Shown: piece after piece, positions 21,464 through 30,971 of the stretch
How positions within the stretch are numbered: position 1 is the first letter of the stretch
Layout: each line of letters opens with the position of its first letter
Source: Isoetes taiwanensis
Taxonomy: Eukaryota; Streptophyta; Lycopodiopsida; Isoetales; Isoetaceae
Reading direction: 5' to 3'
DNA length: 64,000 bases
Assembly: GCA_021234155.1 (NCBI GenBank)
Contig: JAJEKV010000032.1
Span: 2,634,783 to 2,698,782, forward strand
Notes under the pieces: model-generated
Told to the model about the DNA's origin: nothing
Database searches by the model: none
What the model saw: the letters and a program-made list of their open reading frames with translations, nothing else
Translations under genes and position numbers: made by a program

Positions 21464-21733
21464 TCAGATGGAAAAGACCAATATAAGCTGGTAAAGAATG
21501 TGCCCATTTTCATCCTCCGTCTCCGAACCGGAGTGCACCTCCCTACTTACTGCCGAGCTGCTTCTCCCACCGTCTGTCATGCGGATTTCTTTTCCGGGTC
21601 TTCTGTTAGGCATGGTCGGAGAAGGAGAATCTCTATCAGAGACTTCAGATGTGGATGAAGGAGGCGGACTAATGTAATCACCTGGCCTTACACCACCTGG
21701 ATGGATCCTTGCGGTTTGCTTAGTTCTTGCCAT
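21464..21733 (-). CDS. Small ORF beginning with the histone H3 tail (MARTKQTAR)
   Basis: An 89-codon minus-strand ORF. Its first nine residues equal the N-terminus of histone H3 including K4; residue K9 is replaced (by I), and the H3 pair GG at 12-13 is kept, after which the sequence is unrelated: Pro/Ser-rich, then acidic (SGSETEDENG). There is no histone fold. H3 tails of this sequence are recognised by H3K4 writers and PHD readers, so a mimic could in principle bind them; that is inference. The last ~12 residues are hydrophobic and might be read-through of an intron. Two unrelated small ORFs on the same strand lie upstream. Confidence 0.45.
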   Translation of the reverse strand: MARTKQTARIHPGGVRPGDYISPPPSSTSEVSDRDSPSPTMPNRRPGKEIRMTDGGRSSSAVSREVHSGSETEDENGHILYQLILVFSI

Positions 21734-21854
21734 GGCTTCTCAGCGGATGGCGCTTTATACTACGAACACTGACAAAAATAGACAACTGGCAAGAGATAAA
21801 TAGTAAAAAATAGAAGTTAAAGTAAAATATGATGGTAACTTTTTTAAATAATTG

Positions 21855-21925
21855 TACGGAACCCTAAAAAAATATCGGACAAAATACGGAACCCTAAAAA
21901 AACATCGGACAAAAACACAAATAAA
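21855..21925. repeat. Short tandem duplication, CGGAACCCTAAAAAAA unit
   Basis: A unit of about 35 bases, TACGGAACCCTAAAAAAA then ATCGGACAAAA, occurs twice in tandem between two of the small ORFs. Confidence 0.8.
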
Positions 21926-21943
21926 AAACCGAGATTCAAAGCG

Positions 21944-22543
21944 CTAGGCGATAGACAATTTCTTGTTGATCGTGAACTTACTAAACTTTACATTTTCCTC
22001 TTGCCTGTAGCCAACCCTAATGCCATCAATGAAATAATGGAAGTCGTTAGCAATCTCCTCTGTCTCCATTAGCACTCTTAGCTCTGATAATGGCCATTCG
22101 ATTTCCATGGTGGCTGTATAAATGACTTCCTCCCCTCGCCATACTCGAATATCTACCGCATCGGAGTGTCTGTTATGGTCCTTAAACGGCTCCCAAAAAG
22201 TTGTGCAGCCTCTCTTTTTCTGTTTCCTTCGTTCTAGTTGACAATTAACGTATAAATATTGTTTTGGAAGAAAGTATCTGAACTTAAAGGAGGACTTAAC
22301 TATGTGGCACTCTGTTAGTTGACCGGATGATTCGTGGAATCGAACATCCCAGGTCGGAACCAAAAATAAGCCATCCACAAAATCGGCAGGGGGAAGAAAA
22401 CACGTATATGTCTTCAGAGCTTTTCGAACTTCCTGCGCCATCTGGAATATGTTAGCAAATACCTCAAACGGTGTGAAGATTTTGAAACTCACCCTCACGC
22501 CTCCGTTTTCAGACATTCCCGCTTGCACCCGTCGCCCGGGCAT
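21944..22543 (-). CDS. Unrecognised 199-codon ORF
   Basis: Complete minus-strand ORF of 199 codons, starting MPGRRV; a second possible start is at residue 10 (MSENGG). It has no clear signal peptide or transmembrane segment, a basic run (ERRKQKKRG, about residue 107) and a mixed alpha/beta-looking aromatic pattern (FLVPTWDVRF; VDIRVWRGEEVIYTATMEIEW). I do not recognise the family. GC content and codon use differ from the AT-rich neighbours, and it is flanked by two other minus-strand ORF pieces, so transfer or a mobile cassette is possible. Confidence 0.55.
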   Translation of the reverse strand: MPGRRVQAGMSENGGVRVSFKIFTPFEVFANIFQMAQEVRKALKTYTCFLPPADFVDGLFLVPTWDVRFHESSGQLTECHIVKSSFKFRYFLPKQYLYVNCQLERRKQKKRGCTTFWEPFKDHNRHSDAVDIRVWRGEEVIYTATMEIEWPLSELRVLMETEEIANDFHYFIDGIRVGYRQEENVKFSKFTINKKLSIA

Positions 22544-22595
22544 TTCTTCATTGCAATTACATTGTTCTCATTAGTCCGTGGCTTACAAAGTTCAC

Positions 22596-22790
22596 TTAAA
22601 GGGGCAATTCAACCGCCTCAAGCTCGGTTTCGACCTTTACGTTGTAATCATGTCCATAAAACCGGATGCCTATACCCCGCAAGGTCACGCCATCCATACC
22701 TTGAAAAGGACAATTCCGATGTCTATGTGATACACGACAAGGACACTACTAATGCTTTTCGGCCGAACGACATCCACGACGCCCGATAAA
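22596..22790 (-). pseudogene. Degenerate ORF upstream of the 199-codon ORF
   Basis: Two minus-strand frames join near 22690: VVRPKSISSVLVVYHIDIGI and then GMDGVTLRGIGIRFYGHDYN ending in TAA at 22596. A single frameshift would link them. Unrecognised; may be the end of a larger decayed gene reaching toward 23150. Confidence 0.35.
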
Positions 22791-22799
22791 CATAAACCC

Positions 22800-23619
22800 C
22801 GCACAATAAATTTATTTGTAAACATGTGTCAACGAAAAGAAATGAAAGATAAGGAGATCACACGACGCGAAACTGCCTCTACGCAGTTAAGTAGGCGACA
22901 GACAGCCGGCGTCGTGGTGATCCGGATTAAGGTGGTTACCATTTGGCGGGCAATTTTGGGAAGTTGTTTTTGGTGGAGATTAGCTCTTTGGCCATATCGG
23001 AAAGGGGTATATGCATGTCGAATTGTTATACTTTCCACTTTCCGCCGCTAGAATTCAACTTGAACTCTTTTATCCTACCTATCCAATGTGTCCACATCGC
23101 CCATCGCCTTTGTCGCTAACTCTATATGCTCGCTACCGTTGATGGCAAAGATACTCACCCACTTAACCTATTGAGACAAAACCTCCCACTTCTTCACCTT
23201 GGGAGTTCGTAAATGAGGCAAGAAGACGTAAATTATAGGAGACATGGATTGCGGATGAGGAGTGAAGGGAGAGGATACTGCGGTAGAGGAGTGGAGTGAC
23301 AAGATGTAAGTTTGGCGTAAAATTTGACAAAGGGAGTTGGTGACGGCCGAAGAGGGCGGTCAAAGTCACCATTATTTTGGGCGGCGAAGTGACTCCCAAA
23401 AAATACGGGCCATTAAAATGGTTGCAATAAAAGCGCAGGCATCCCCTATGAAAATACACCATGTGGATGCCAAGTAAGCCTGCTCATCCTTCTACCTGCC
23501 AATTAATACTGACTTTCGTAAAAAAGGCGCAAACCTAATTGGTCGTGGCGAATTTGACGTGGAAATCTTTAACCCAAGATATGAGCCATTTTGAGACCCC
23601 AAACCCGCCCTAATGCCTA
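22800..23619. other. Mixed-GC region upstream of the small-ORF cluster
   Basis: No intact gene. Short minus-strand frames (for example 23163-23462) are open but unrecognised. Near 23330-23400 there are repeated GTGAC/GTCAC pairs. Confidence 0.4.
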
Positions 23620-23787
23620 GGTGTGTAGCAGGAAAAGGAATATGCTAGACATGTACCAAAACGGTGAAGAAGGGATTAAACCCCTCTGAGAGCCCATTAC
23701 AGCAAATAAATGAGCACCAATTTACTATCTCAAAGCTTTGAACGAGGATGATATTATCCCATTAGAGTGTCACTCCAGTTACTCTGC
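23620..23787. repeat. Dispersed direct repeat, copy 2
   Basis: Same orientation as 18256-18424 and about 90 percent identical by eye; the palindrome is weakened here (AAGGGATTAAACCCCTCT). The two copies bracket 5.2 kb containing the duplicated exons, a LINE and the small-ORF cluster. Confidence 0.85.
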
Positions 23788-24640
23788 ATTCTTGTTTTAA
23801 AAAGGAATTGAAGGGTTTTTTTGGCAAATCTCTATTTCACGAATGGAGGCTAAATGCTATAAGGGAATGGTATGCTCTTTATATAGAGATGGTTTGCATG
23901 ACTAAGAAAGAATTGCTTCCAATTGCAAAGGAGCAAGAATTGCTTGAGATTCTTTATGGCAGGAGTGAATTCCATTTTGCTACATTATGTTTTCCTTAGG
24001 GAATGGCAGCATGCGCTTAGATATTCTTTCTAACTAGAATTTTCACTTATTTTCTTTCTCTATCACTTCAAGAAAGATAGCTGCAGTTCTTGGGCTCTTC
24101 AGAATATGTCTATGGGAATTATTTTTTTTTTTTTGAAGAATATAGGAATATATATCCTCTAATATACATCAGTGGATTGAGATTGGGGAAGAACAGTATA
24201 AACATTAATCATGAATTCCTTTGTGTAAAGGGCTTTAATTATGCTCAACAGTTCTACATGCTGGTTTTGTACATTGCTATCAATGATTGCACATAAGTTG
24301 GAGTAACAGGTCTTCAATGTAAATCGTGGCAATATTTCAATTGTGCTCATTTTATTATTAGCTTTTGCAAATATTTGCAGATAGAACACCAGAATTTCAC
24401 GAATATGCAGAGGCGTGAAGCACGGTGTTGAAAAAGAAATCTATATATAATACTAAAAGCAAAATAAGATGATAGTTTATGCACGATCTTGGCCATTGAT
24501 TATGTTGTCGTTTCACAACTTTTATCTTGGGCCATTTATAGTAGTTAGTTATTATTTTGCCTCGACCCTATTTTCCCTTTTAGTATCGAAGCATTTTCAA
24601 ATAGGTATCAGAGCATTTTCTTTGCAATTTTCATAGATGC
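23788..24640. other. AT-rich stretch, no recognised gene
   Basis: A 63-codon open stretch at 23808-23999 has no recognised motif. A T-run at 24121-24134 resembles the one at 11458. Confidence 0.45.
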
Positions 24641-24689
24641 AGGTATTGAAGATTCCAAAACGATAATAGCTAATAGAATCAAGGCTTGC

Positions 24690-24909
24690 ATGGTGGAGAT
24701 TCAAGCCCAAATGGATAAAATGGTGCAGCGTGTAGGATCTGGCCCTGGTGGAGTAAATGATTCTTTGGCCGATTACAAGTCATGAAAAACATTGGGGATT
24801 GGGTCCTTTGGTAGAGTAAAAGTAGCAGAACATATTCGCATGGATCACAAGGTTGCAATAAAAATATTGAATTGGAGCAAGATCCGGCAGATGGATATGG
24901 AGGAGAAAG
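24690..24909 (+). pseudogene. SnRK1 (SNF1-related kinase) N-terminal exon fragment with a stop codon
   Basis: The plus strand encodes VQRVGSGPGGVNDSLADYK, then (stop) KTLGIGSFGRVKVAEH, then HKVAIKIL and MDMEEK. This is the start of the SnRK1 alpha-subunit kinase domain, with the Gly-rich loop and the VAIK lysine that binds ATP. A TGA at 24783-24785 sits where the family has Gly just before the loop. Homology stops after MEEK, which is where the plant gene has an exon boundary, so this looks like a duplicated genomic exon rather than a processed copy. The remaining kinase exons are not seen downstream. Confidence 0.8.
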
Positions 24910-24919
24910 ATTCGTGTCT

Positions 24920-25600
24920 TTTACAAAATGAGGGATTTATTTTCTTTGGCATAGAGTGCACTGTTGATATAAAGTCATGCATGGAGTTAGTAGTAGATTG
25001 CGAAGCTATCTGAAATCTTAGTGCATGAGCAAATCCCTCCACCAGCCATGATAATTCAGGGGATGCTATTTCACAACCTTAGGTTAAGCATATGATACAA
25101 GTTATGTGATTAGCTTAAGCATATGATACAAGTTATGTGATTTGCTTTCATGCAAGTTAGACAGCACTTACCTCAACATATTAAATGACGGCTGCTCAAT
25201 GCACATTCGTAATTAAAGTTTATGATGTGAACGATGGAGCTACAAGCAAATCTTTCTCGAGGTATTATGGAGGAAACTTTGAGAAATATTTCTCAAATTT
25301 TGATCAGTTCACAAATTCATTACACTAGTGAATATTCTAGACATGATCGAGGATTTGGTTTATAAGAAATTCAATTCTAACGCTTCATTGTGATTTAAAC
25401 GAGTCTAATATGTAGCACAATAACAGGGGGTTACTTTTAGATTTTTATACGCTTTTTCACATGGTTTTTCTATGATTTCGTTGTTGTATTCGTTGAGGTG
25501 TACTAAATAGTATTTCTAGAGTGCACCCTTTATGGGCCATTGATTTTCGTTGGTTGGAATAATCCGAGGGTTGTTGTCTTTCTCTGCATGTGTTTGTGCA
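24920..25600. other. AT-rich stretch downstream of the kinase fragment
   Basis: No further kinase exons recognised. It contains a 63-base repeat (25347-25409) described separately, and a near-duplicate AAGCATATGATACAAGTTATGTGATT at about 25085 and 25116. Confidence 0.5.
25347..25409. repeat. 63-base direct repeat, copy 1
   Basis: TCGAGGATTTGGTTTATAAG...CGAGTCTAAT; an apparently identical copy is at 26861-26923. Confidence 0.9.
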
Positions 25601-25607
25601 TGAACAC

Positions 25608-25765
25608 TGCGCATGTGTATGCATGTGCATGTGCACATGCATGTGCATGTGTGTGCATGTGCATGTTCATGTGCATGTGCATGTATATGCATGTGCATGT
25701 GTATTGTGCATGTGCAAGTGCAAGTGCATGTGCATGTGTGTGCATGTGTGCATATGCATGTGTAC
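25608..25765. repeat. (TGCATG)n-type microsatellite
   Basis: About 160 bases of TGCATG/TGTGCA repeats, alternating purine-pyrimidine and rich in CATGCA (RY-type) motifs. Confidence 0.95.
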
Positions 25766-25769
25766 TTGC

Positions 25770-26860
25770 CCTCTTGGATTCCTATTGCCGGAGTGGATTT
25801 TACTACCACGAGATGGATTTTTTGCTCACACTTACAAAGGCATTTGTTTTATAATGTTTCTTCAGTTAGCATAATGTTTTTTTTTACAAGGTATTGTTTT
25901 CCTGATTCTACAATGTAGTGCTGCAAAACCCCCTTTTGTTTCCTTCCTAAGATTTGCTGCAGATTCAAGTTTAGGCCCTCTGTTTGCTTTGAACTCTTGG
26001 ATATTCCTGGCTGCCGGATTGTTCATAGCAGCCAGCCTTTAGCTTCAATCAACAGGCGAATTATTCCACGCCCTTTTCCATGTCACGCAGATCAGTCAAA
26101 CAGTGGCCACAAGAATGCATTTATATTGTAGGTTTGGAACTTTAATCGAACCATAAGGTGAATCATGCATTACCTTTAAGCTAGAGATGGAGCATCCAAA
26201 ATCATATGGATTGATAAACAATAGTGTCATTGTGAAAGAGAAATAGTTGTAGTGGAAGTAACAATATGTAGCATAATAACACGGGGTTTTCTTTGTGTTG
26301 TAAACTTTATGACTTTCAGAGTAATGGGATCAATCTGCTCTATCTTTATGGTAACTTTTACTTATGTTCTATTTGTTTTATTGTGATCAAATTCAAAAGT
26401 TACAGGTGATGAAAGCCTCAAATGAATTCTAGTTTTTTTCTAGTTTGAATTCTAAATTTTTTGTCACACCTGGGACGCCCTAAGGCCAAAAACTTTTTTT
26501 TTGCAACACAAACTATTAACATCCAACATATAAAAATTAAATCCCTCAACACATAACAACTAACACATATCAACCATTGACATTAACAACCAACACATAA
26601 CTACCATTGACATTAACACAACCATTGGGTCCAACACATTTAAATTAAAATCTCCCTTAAACCCCCTTTGGTTTGGGTGCATATTCACACGGGGGGTGAC
26701 TCCGGGCAGCGAGAGCTGTTGGATAGGCATATTCACTCCTTATTCCTTAATCTATACCGTACATAAAGTTCCTCGTTTGTGGGGTATGCAAGTACAAAAT
26801 TTGCTATACTGTATAACAAGATTCGCAAAATACTATAAGATTTCAAGCAGAATACATGAG
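25770..26860. other. AT-rich intergenic DNA
   Basis: No gene recognised. A motif AATATGTAGCA(C/T)AATAACA at 25409 recurs near 26262. Around 26510-26640 there is a loose AAC-ACCA-rich repeat. Confidence 0.5.
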
Positions 26861-26923
26861 TCGAGGATTTGGTTTATAAGAAATTCAATTCTAACGCTTC
26901 ATTGTGATTTAAACGAGTCTAAT
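26861..26923. repeat. 63-base direct repeat, copy 2
   Basis: Matches 25347-25409. Confidence 0.9.
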
Positions 26924-26929
26924 ACCTTA

Positions 26930-28420
26930 GTATACTGAAATCTATTAAAAAAGAAAAAAACCGGCTTGAACTAGTAAAAACTAGCGCAAACATCAGCATT
27001 GGTCAATCCCTCCGCTGTCTTATCTGGCCATACAAGAACAAAATGTCCAAGATGGTACCATTCTTTCAAGGTATACAGTTACAGATATCTATATCCTAAT
27101 GTCATTAAAAACCTTAAACCAAAAGTAATGGTATCATATCCCAGAAAGTTTAAGGACGATCAATGTTTTATCCTTTACAATCTTTAAGACCGTGTAATAT
27201 TATCCTGCAATGCTATCCGTGTCATGACCTTTAAGATTTCAGGCCAAAAATCTTAACTGGAATGCATTTCATAGCAAAATTTAAGATGCACAAGGCAAAA
27301 CACAGTAACACTAACTTCATAGCTTTATTAAGGTATCACTCCGCCAAAACTAACTGCTACATATGCTCAAGTATATGCTGCTGCAATACTCCAAAGTCAA
27401 CTACAAAATTCTGTTGTTAATGTAAACTAGCAGTCACATATAGGCACTTAGCATTCCAAGTGTAGAACACAGAAAATTGAACTTCTTGTATATACATATA
27501 TCATTGCAATAGATTCAGTAATCTCATAATTTATCTCGATGTTTAAGTAATAGAGATATGGACAACAAATAAGCAAGGCAGTTAGGCATATAGGCTTGCC
27601 AAAAACTTGAGATTCATGTCTCAAACAAAGACAGAGAAATTATTACCTTGTACTAATACAAAACAGTAGAAATGTAAACTGAAAACGTAGATCCAATTCA
27701 GGAGTACATAGTATAGCACCACTATTTGTGGCCGTCCTCTAATATCAGTAGTATTATCTTCAACTTCCCGTCAGTTTCCATTCTCCAAGCTCAACCAAAA
27801 CCTAAAACAAAAGGAATGCATTAGGAAGAGAAGCCCGTACCTGCAGCCAACCAATACATTATTAGCCATAGACTGGGTAAAAATGCAAGGGCCAAAAGGT
27901 ACCTTAGGCTTCTCGGTTGTCAACCGTTTGCCTAATGTAAGCCTTTTGTCCCAAGTTAGAAAGAGCTTTATGTAAAAATACGTAATAAAAAGTTAAATTA
28001 AGTCATACAAAAGCACTGGTAGATAATCATACAAAAGCACTGATAGATATTTTTACAACCCATAATCCCTCAGAACTTCCTTTTCCAAAGATTTGATAAT
28101 TATTTCTATCTTATCACAGTCAGGGAAAATATAAGACCAGTAGAAGTCTTAGCATCCAGAACTCTTGCATCCATAACCTACAGTTTTAACTTGAATATGA
28201 CAAACACATGGCAATACCTGATTACTCGTAGTCAGATCAAAAATCCCCATTTGCATTTCTTGCCCTGATTGAGATGTATTCCGATGGCTTTGTCAAATAG
28301 CAACGCTGAATTCCTTGCTAGGCAGATGGCCTCTACTGCCAAGCTTTCACGATGCCATAGCTACCAATGTTGCACAACTGCTCATCCAAAATAATGTTTT
28401 GCATGCAAATCGAAGGCTTT
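26930..28420. other. AT-rich intergenic DNA left of element B
   Basis: No coding or RNA gene recognised. The last bases before element B are GCTTT, a near match to GCCTT after its 3' LTR (a possible decayed target-site duplication). Confidence 0.5.
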
Positions 28421-30077
28421 TGTGACGTTCCACGTATTTATACGGTCTACATCACGTATTTATACGGGACACGTACAAATACACGCACGTCACCCCCCCC
28501 CCCCTAAAGGTACGCCAACATGGGATACGTCAACTTAATTGTAGCCTAGGGGGTTACTTTAAAAGGTATTAAATTAGCTATGCTAATTTAATATTAGGAA
28601 ATTAAGGACTAAATAGGATTAGTTAGGCTAATTACTGTTTTGGGAAGGCGCCACCTGCCCCAATCGATTGGGGAGCATGGGGATTTCCAAGTTAGGCTGT
28701 CAACCTGGTCCCTATCGCTGTGTTGACTCCCTCACTTCGGCCAAAGAAGGAGCAGGAGCTGAGCGCCATCATACACCTACCAGAGCGCCACCATACCAAG
28801 TCGAACCTGTGAAGCAAAAGCTGAACCCTCAACTCCCAGGAGATGGAAGCGCCCCATGGTAACGAGTCCAGCCAGAACTCAGGTGGGTGGCTAGGATAGC
28901 CGTGAATTCTAGATAACGGCCCTATTGGGCCTTGGTTGTGTTTGTCTCTCTGTTCTCTTTGTGTTTCAATCATAGGAACTAACCCTTGATTGTAAAAGTA
29001 AGTTCTCTTTATATTTGATTCTGGTTCTTGCTCTGACAGGATGGATCGTTAGTTCTTTGTCTAGTTTACTCTGAAATGAGGGGGATTACGGGGGGTAGAG
29101 ACCTCTGAACCATGTATTGTAGTATGCTCCTAGATAGCGCCCTGTAGAGTCCCATTAATTGCGGCCTGTGCACAAGAGCCCACCGGGTCCTAGATGCTAT
29201 GGTCTGGCTTAGCACCAGACAAGGAACACAGTGGTGAAGTGGGGGTGGGGTCTTGCACGAACATAAAAGGCTCCTGAGACTCCTACAGTGAGCTAGGCCT
29301 GATAGCCGGTCACGTAGAGGGCCGGGTATGGGTCTGACACTCCCTGGGTGTAGAGGTGTGACCCGTATGGGGCACCTTGCACTTTGAGTAGATTTAGGGT
29401 GAGTAAGTCTGCAATGGATGCGGGGGTGCGGGATGCGGACGTATTCTCTAGCTCACCCATGGAACCCTTTTGTGATTCGAAGGGGACGCTTCCCCGACTG
29501 TCTCATTGGACCGGGCTTCATGAACCACGGAGTAGGCTCAGCGGGGTGATGCCCCTCGAGCCTGCGTCTCCAGGAAGGCTATAGCGAAGCCATAGCATGA
29601 ATTGACCCATCCGCAAAGTGTGTGCGGGGGGGCGGATGGAGTGGACAACCCTAGCCGATGTTCTATGCCGCCAACGCCATGCCAAGACTTGGCCTGGCTG
29701 ATCTCTTGAGGCCCGGCCCGTCCGGTCGATCCATCCACTTTGGAGTCCGAGTAGGGATAGGACCTGGGGTTTGGGCGTTTTCTTAGGTTTAGATGCATAT
29801 TCTATGTCGTTGGTATTTGGATGGATGCGCCACCCTTCGTGGTGGTTATTTATATATATTTGTGTTGTGTGCTAACCCTTGTATTCATGCTTCCGCGACG
29901 TAGGAGTCCCATTGAAGGCGTGGGCCGAATGACCCCTTCGTGTCCTTCTTTCGGGCATCATTTCATAGATGGCCCGAAATAGACGGAGGGCCCTGCTCAT
30001 GGTGAGATGGTCGCCATGGGAGGGTAAAGTCCCCGTATGTATACGGCCGAGGTCGTATATATTCAGGGAGCGTCACA
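28421..30077 (+). repeat. 5' LTR of element B
   Basis: 1657 bases, bounded by TGTGACG...CGTCACA, a 7-base inverted terminal repeat. The first 65 bases contain CACGTATTTATACGG twice and several ACGT cores; a C-run lies at 28492-28504. A TATA-like TTATTTATATATA (29848-29860) lies about 220 bases before the end. The first ~430 bases are nearly identical to the 3' LTR; the rest differs by many small changes. Confidence 0.95.
29848..29860 (+). promoter_or_regulatory. Putative TATA box of the element B promoter
   Basis: TTATTTATATATA lies just after the palindrome CCACCCTTCGTGGTGG (29831-29846). Both features recur in the 3' LTR (about 41421) and, inverted, in A's LTR (8389-8398), so they are conserved in the family. 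Transcription would start about 30 bases further on, which would define R. Confidence 0.6.
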
Positions 30078-30078
30078 G

Positions 30079-30090
30079 TGGTATCAGAGC
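30079..30090 (+). other. Primer-binding site, tRNA-iMet type
   Basis: TGGTATCAGAGC, one base after the LTR end, is complementary to the 3' end of plant initiator methionine tRNA, the usual primer for this superfamily. Confidence 0.95.
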
Positions 30091-30388
30091 CGTGATTTCG
30101 GTTGCTCGAAAACATAGCACTGGCCAAACACTAACTCGTAGCACGGTAGTTAGGAGGAGGCTAAGTCAATGTGTTGTTAGTCCTTTTTGATGTTTGGCTC
30201 GGTGTTAGGTTAAATTAAGAAATTGTAGTTTTAAAGAGGATGGGGCGACTGGAGGGCCCAAGATTGGAAGCCTAGCAAGTGTCAGTAGGTAGATCAAATG
30301 ATGGAGAGGGTGGTTCCATTGGATCGGGCGTACTTGAATTACCTTAGAACAGTCGACTCTAGGCGAAAAATGGTCAAGGGCAGGCCCA

Positions 30389-30590
30389 AAAACCAACTCG
30401 GGCGCCGCTTGCCTTTTGTCGCTTTGTAGTCATGGTAGAAGAGCTGGAAATGCCGTCGGCGCCCGACCAGTCAGATTCGAGTCAACGCGGGCCCGCCAGG
30501 TCAACTCGGGCGCCGCTTGCTTTTCGACGACCCCCAGTCGAGGCGGAAGCACGTATAATGCAGCCGGCGCCCGACCGTATGCCGCGCGTA
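30389..30590 (+). repeat. Twin GC-rich foldback repeat in the element B leader
   Basis: Two units, about 30389-30475 and 30497-30585, each start with ACTCGGGCGCCGCTTGC and end with the near-inverse GGCGCCCGACC. Each can form a stem of about 10 base pairs. Position and two-unit layout parallel 7801-7976 in A, although the sequences differ. Confidence 0.75.
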
Positions 30591-30971
30591 TTTCCGCCGT
30601 ATAATTATTTTTTTAATAATAAAATTTTAAAGTTAATAAGAAAAATTTTTGAAATTTTAAAAGTTAACTGGCCGTTTAACAAACCTTTTCTTGTCATTTG
30701 CTTTTGCCTTGCCTTGGTAGCTCAGGATCGCTTTGGCCGACGCCCGCCATCATCGCCCTTGTGCCTTGCGAACCCTAAGCGCCCTTTGCCGTCTCCTCGC
30801 CACCCTCCACTCACTACTGCCTTCTTACACTTTAACGCCAGCTATGGCTATCACAAAAAAGCCCGGACCCATCTACTCACGAGCATCGTGGAGATTTACG
30901 CCATGATTGCCAAGCACATGGCTACCGCCGGCCTTTATTGATATAATTGTTGGATGAGCCGGTAAATAGGT

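Noticed and set aside
22800-23619. Geminivirus-like or other viral intergenic region upstream of the small ORFs
   Set aside because: GTGAC-type repeats suggested iterons, but no replication-initiator motifs or conserved nonanucleotide were found.
18256-23787. A short LTR retrotransposon with 167-base LTRs
   Set aside because: The ends are TG...CA, but there is no primer site after copy 1, no polypurine tract before copy 2, no target duplication, and no gag or pol between.
25516-25918. Several 70-104 codon ORFs on both strands rich in Cys/Met/His (for example HAHAHT-like)
   Set aside because: They are translations of the (TGCATG)n microsatellite.
30432-30941. 169-codon plus-strand ORF near the element B 5' end
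   Set aside because: It spans the twin foldback repeats and AT-rich leader, with no matching frame in element A.
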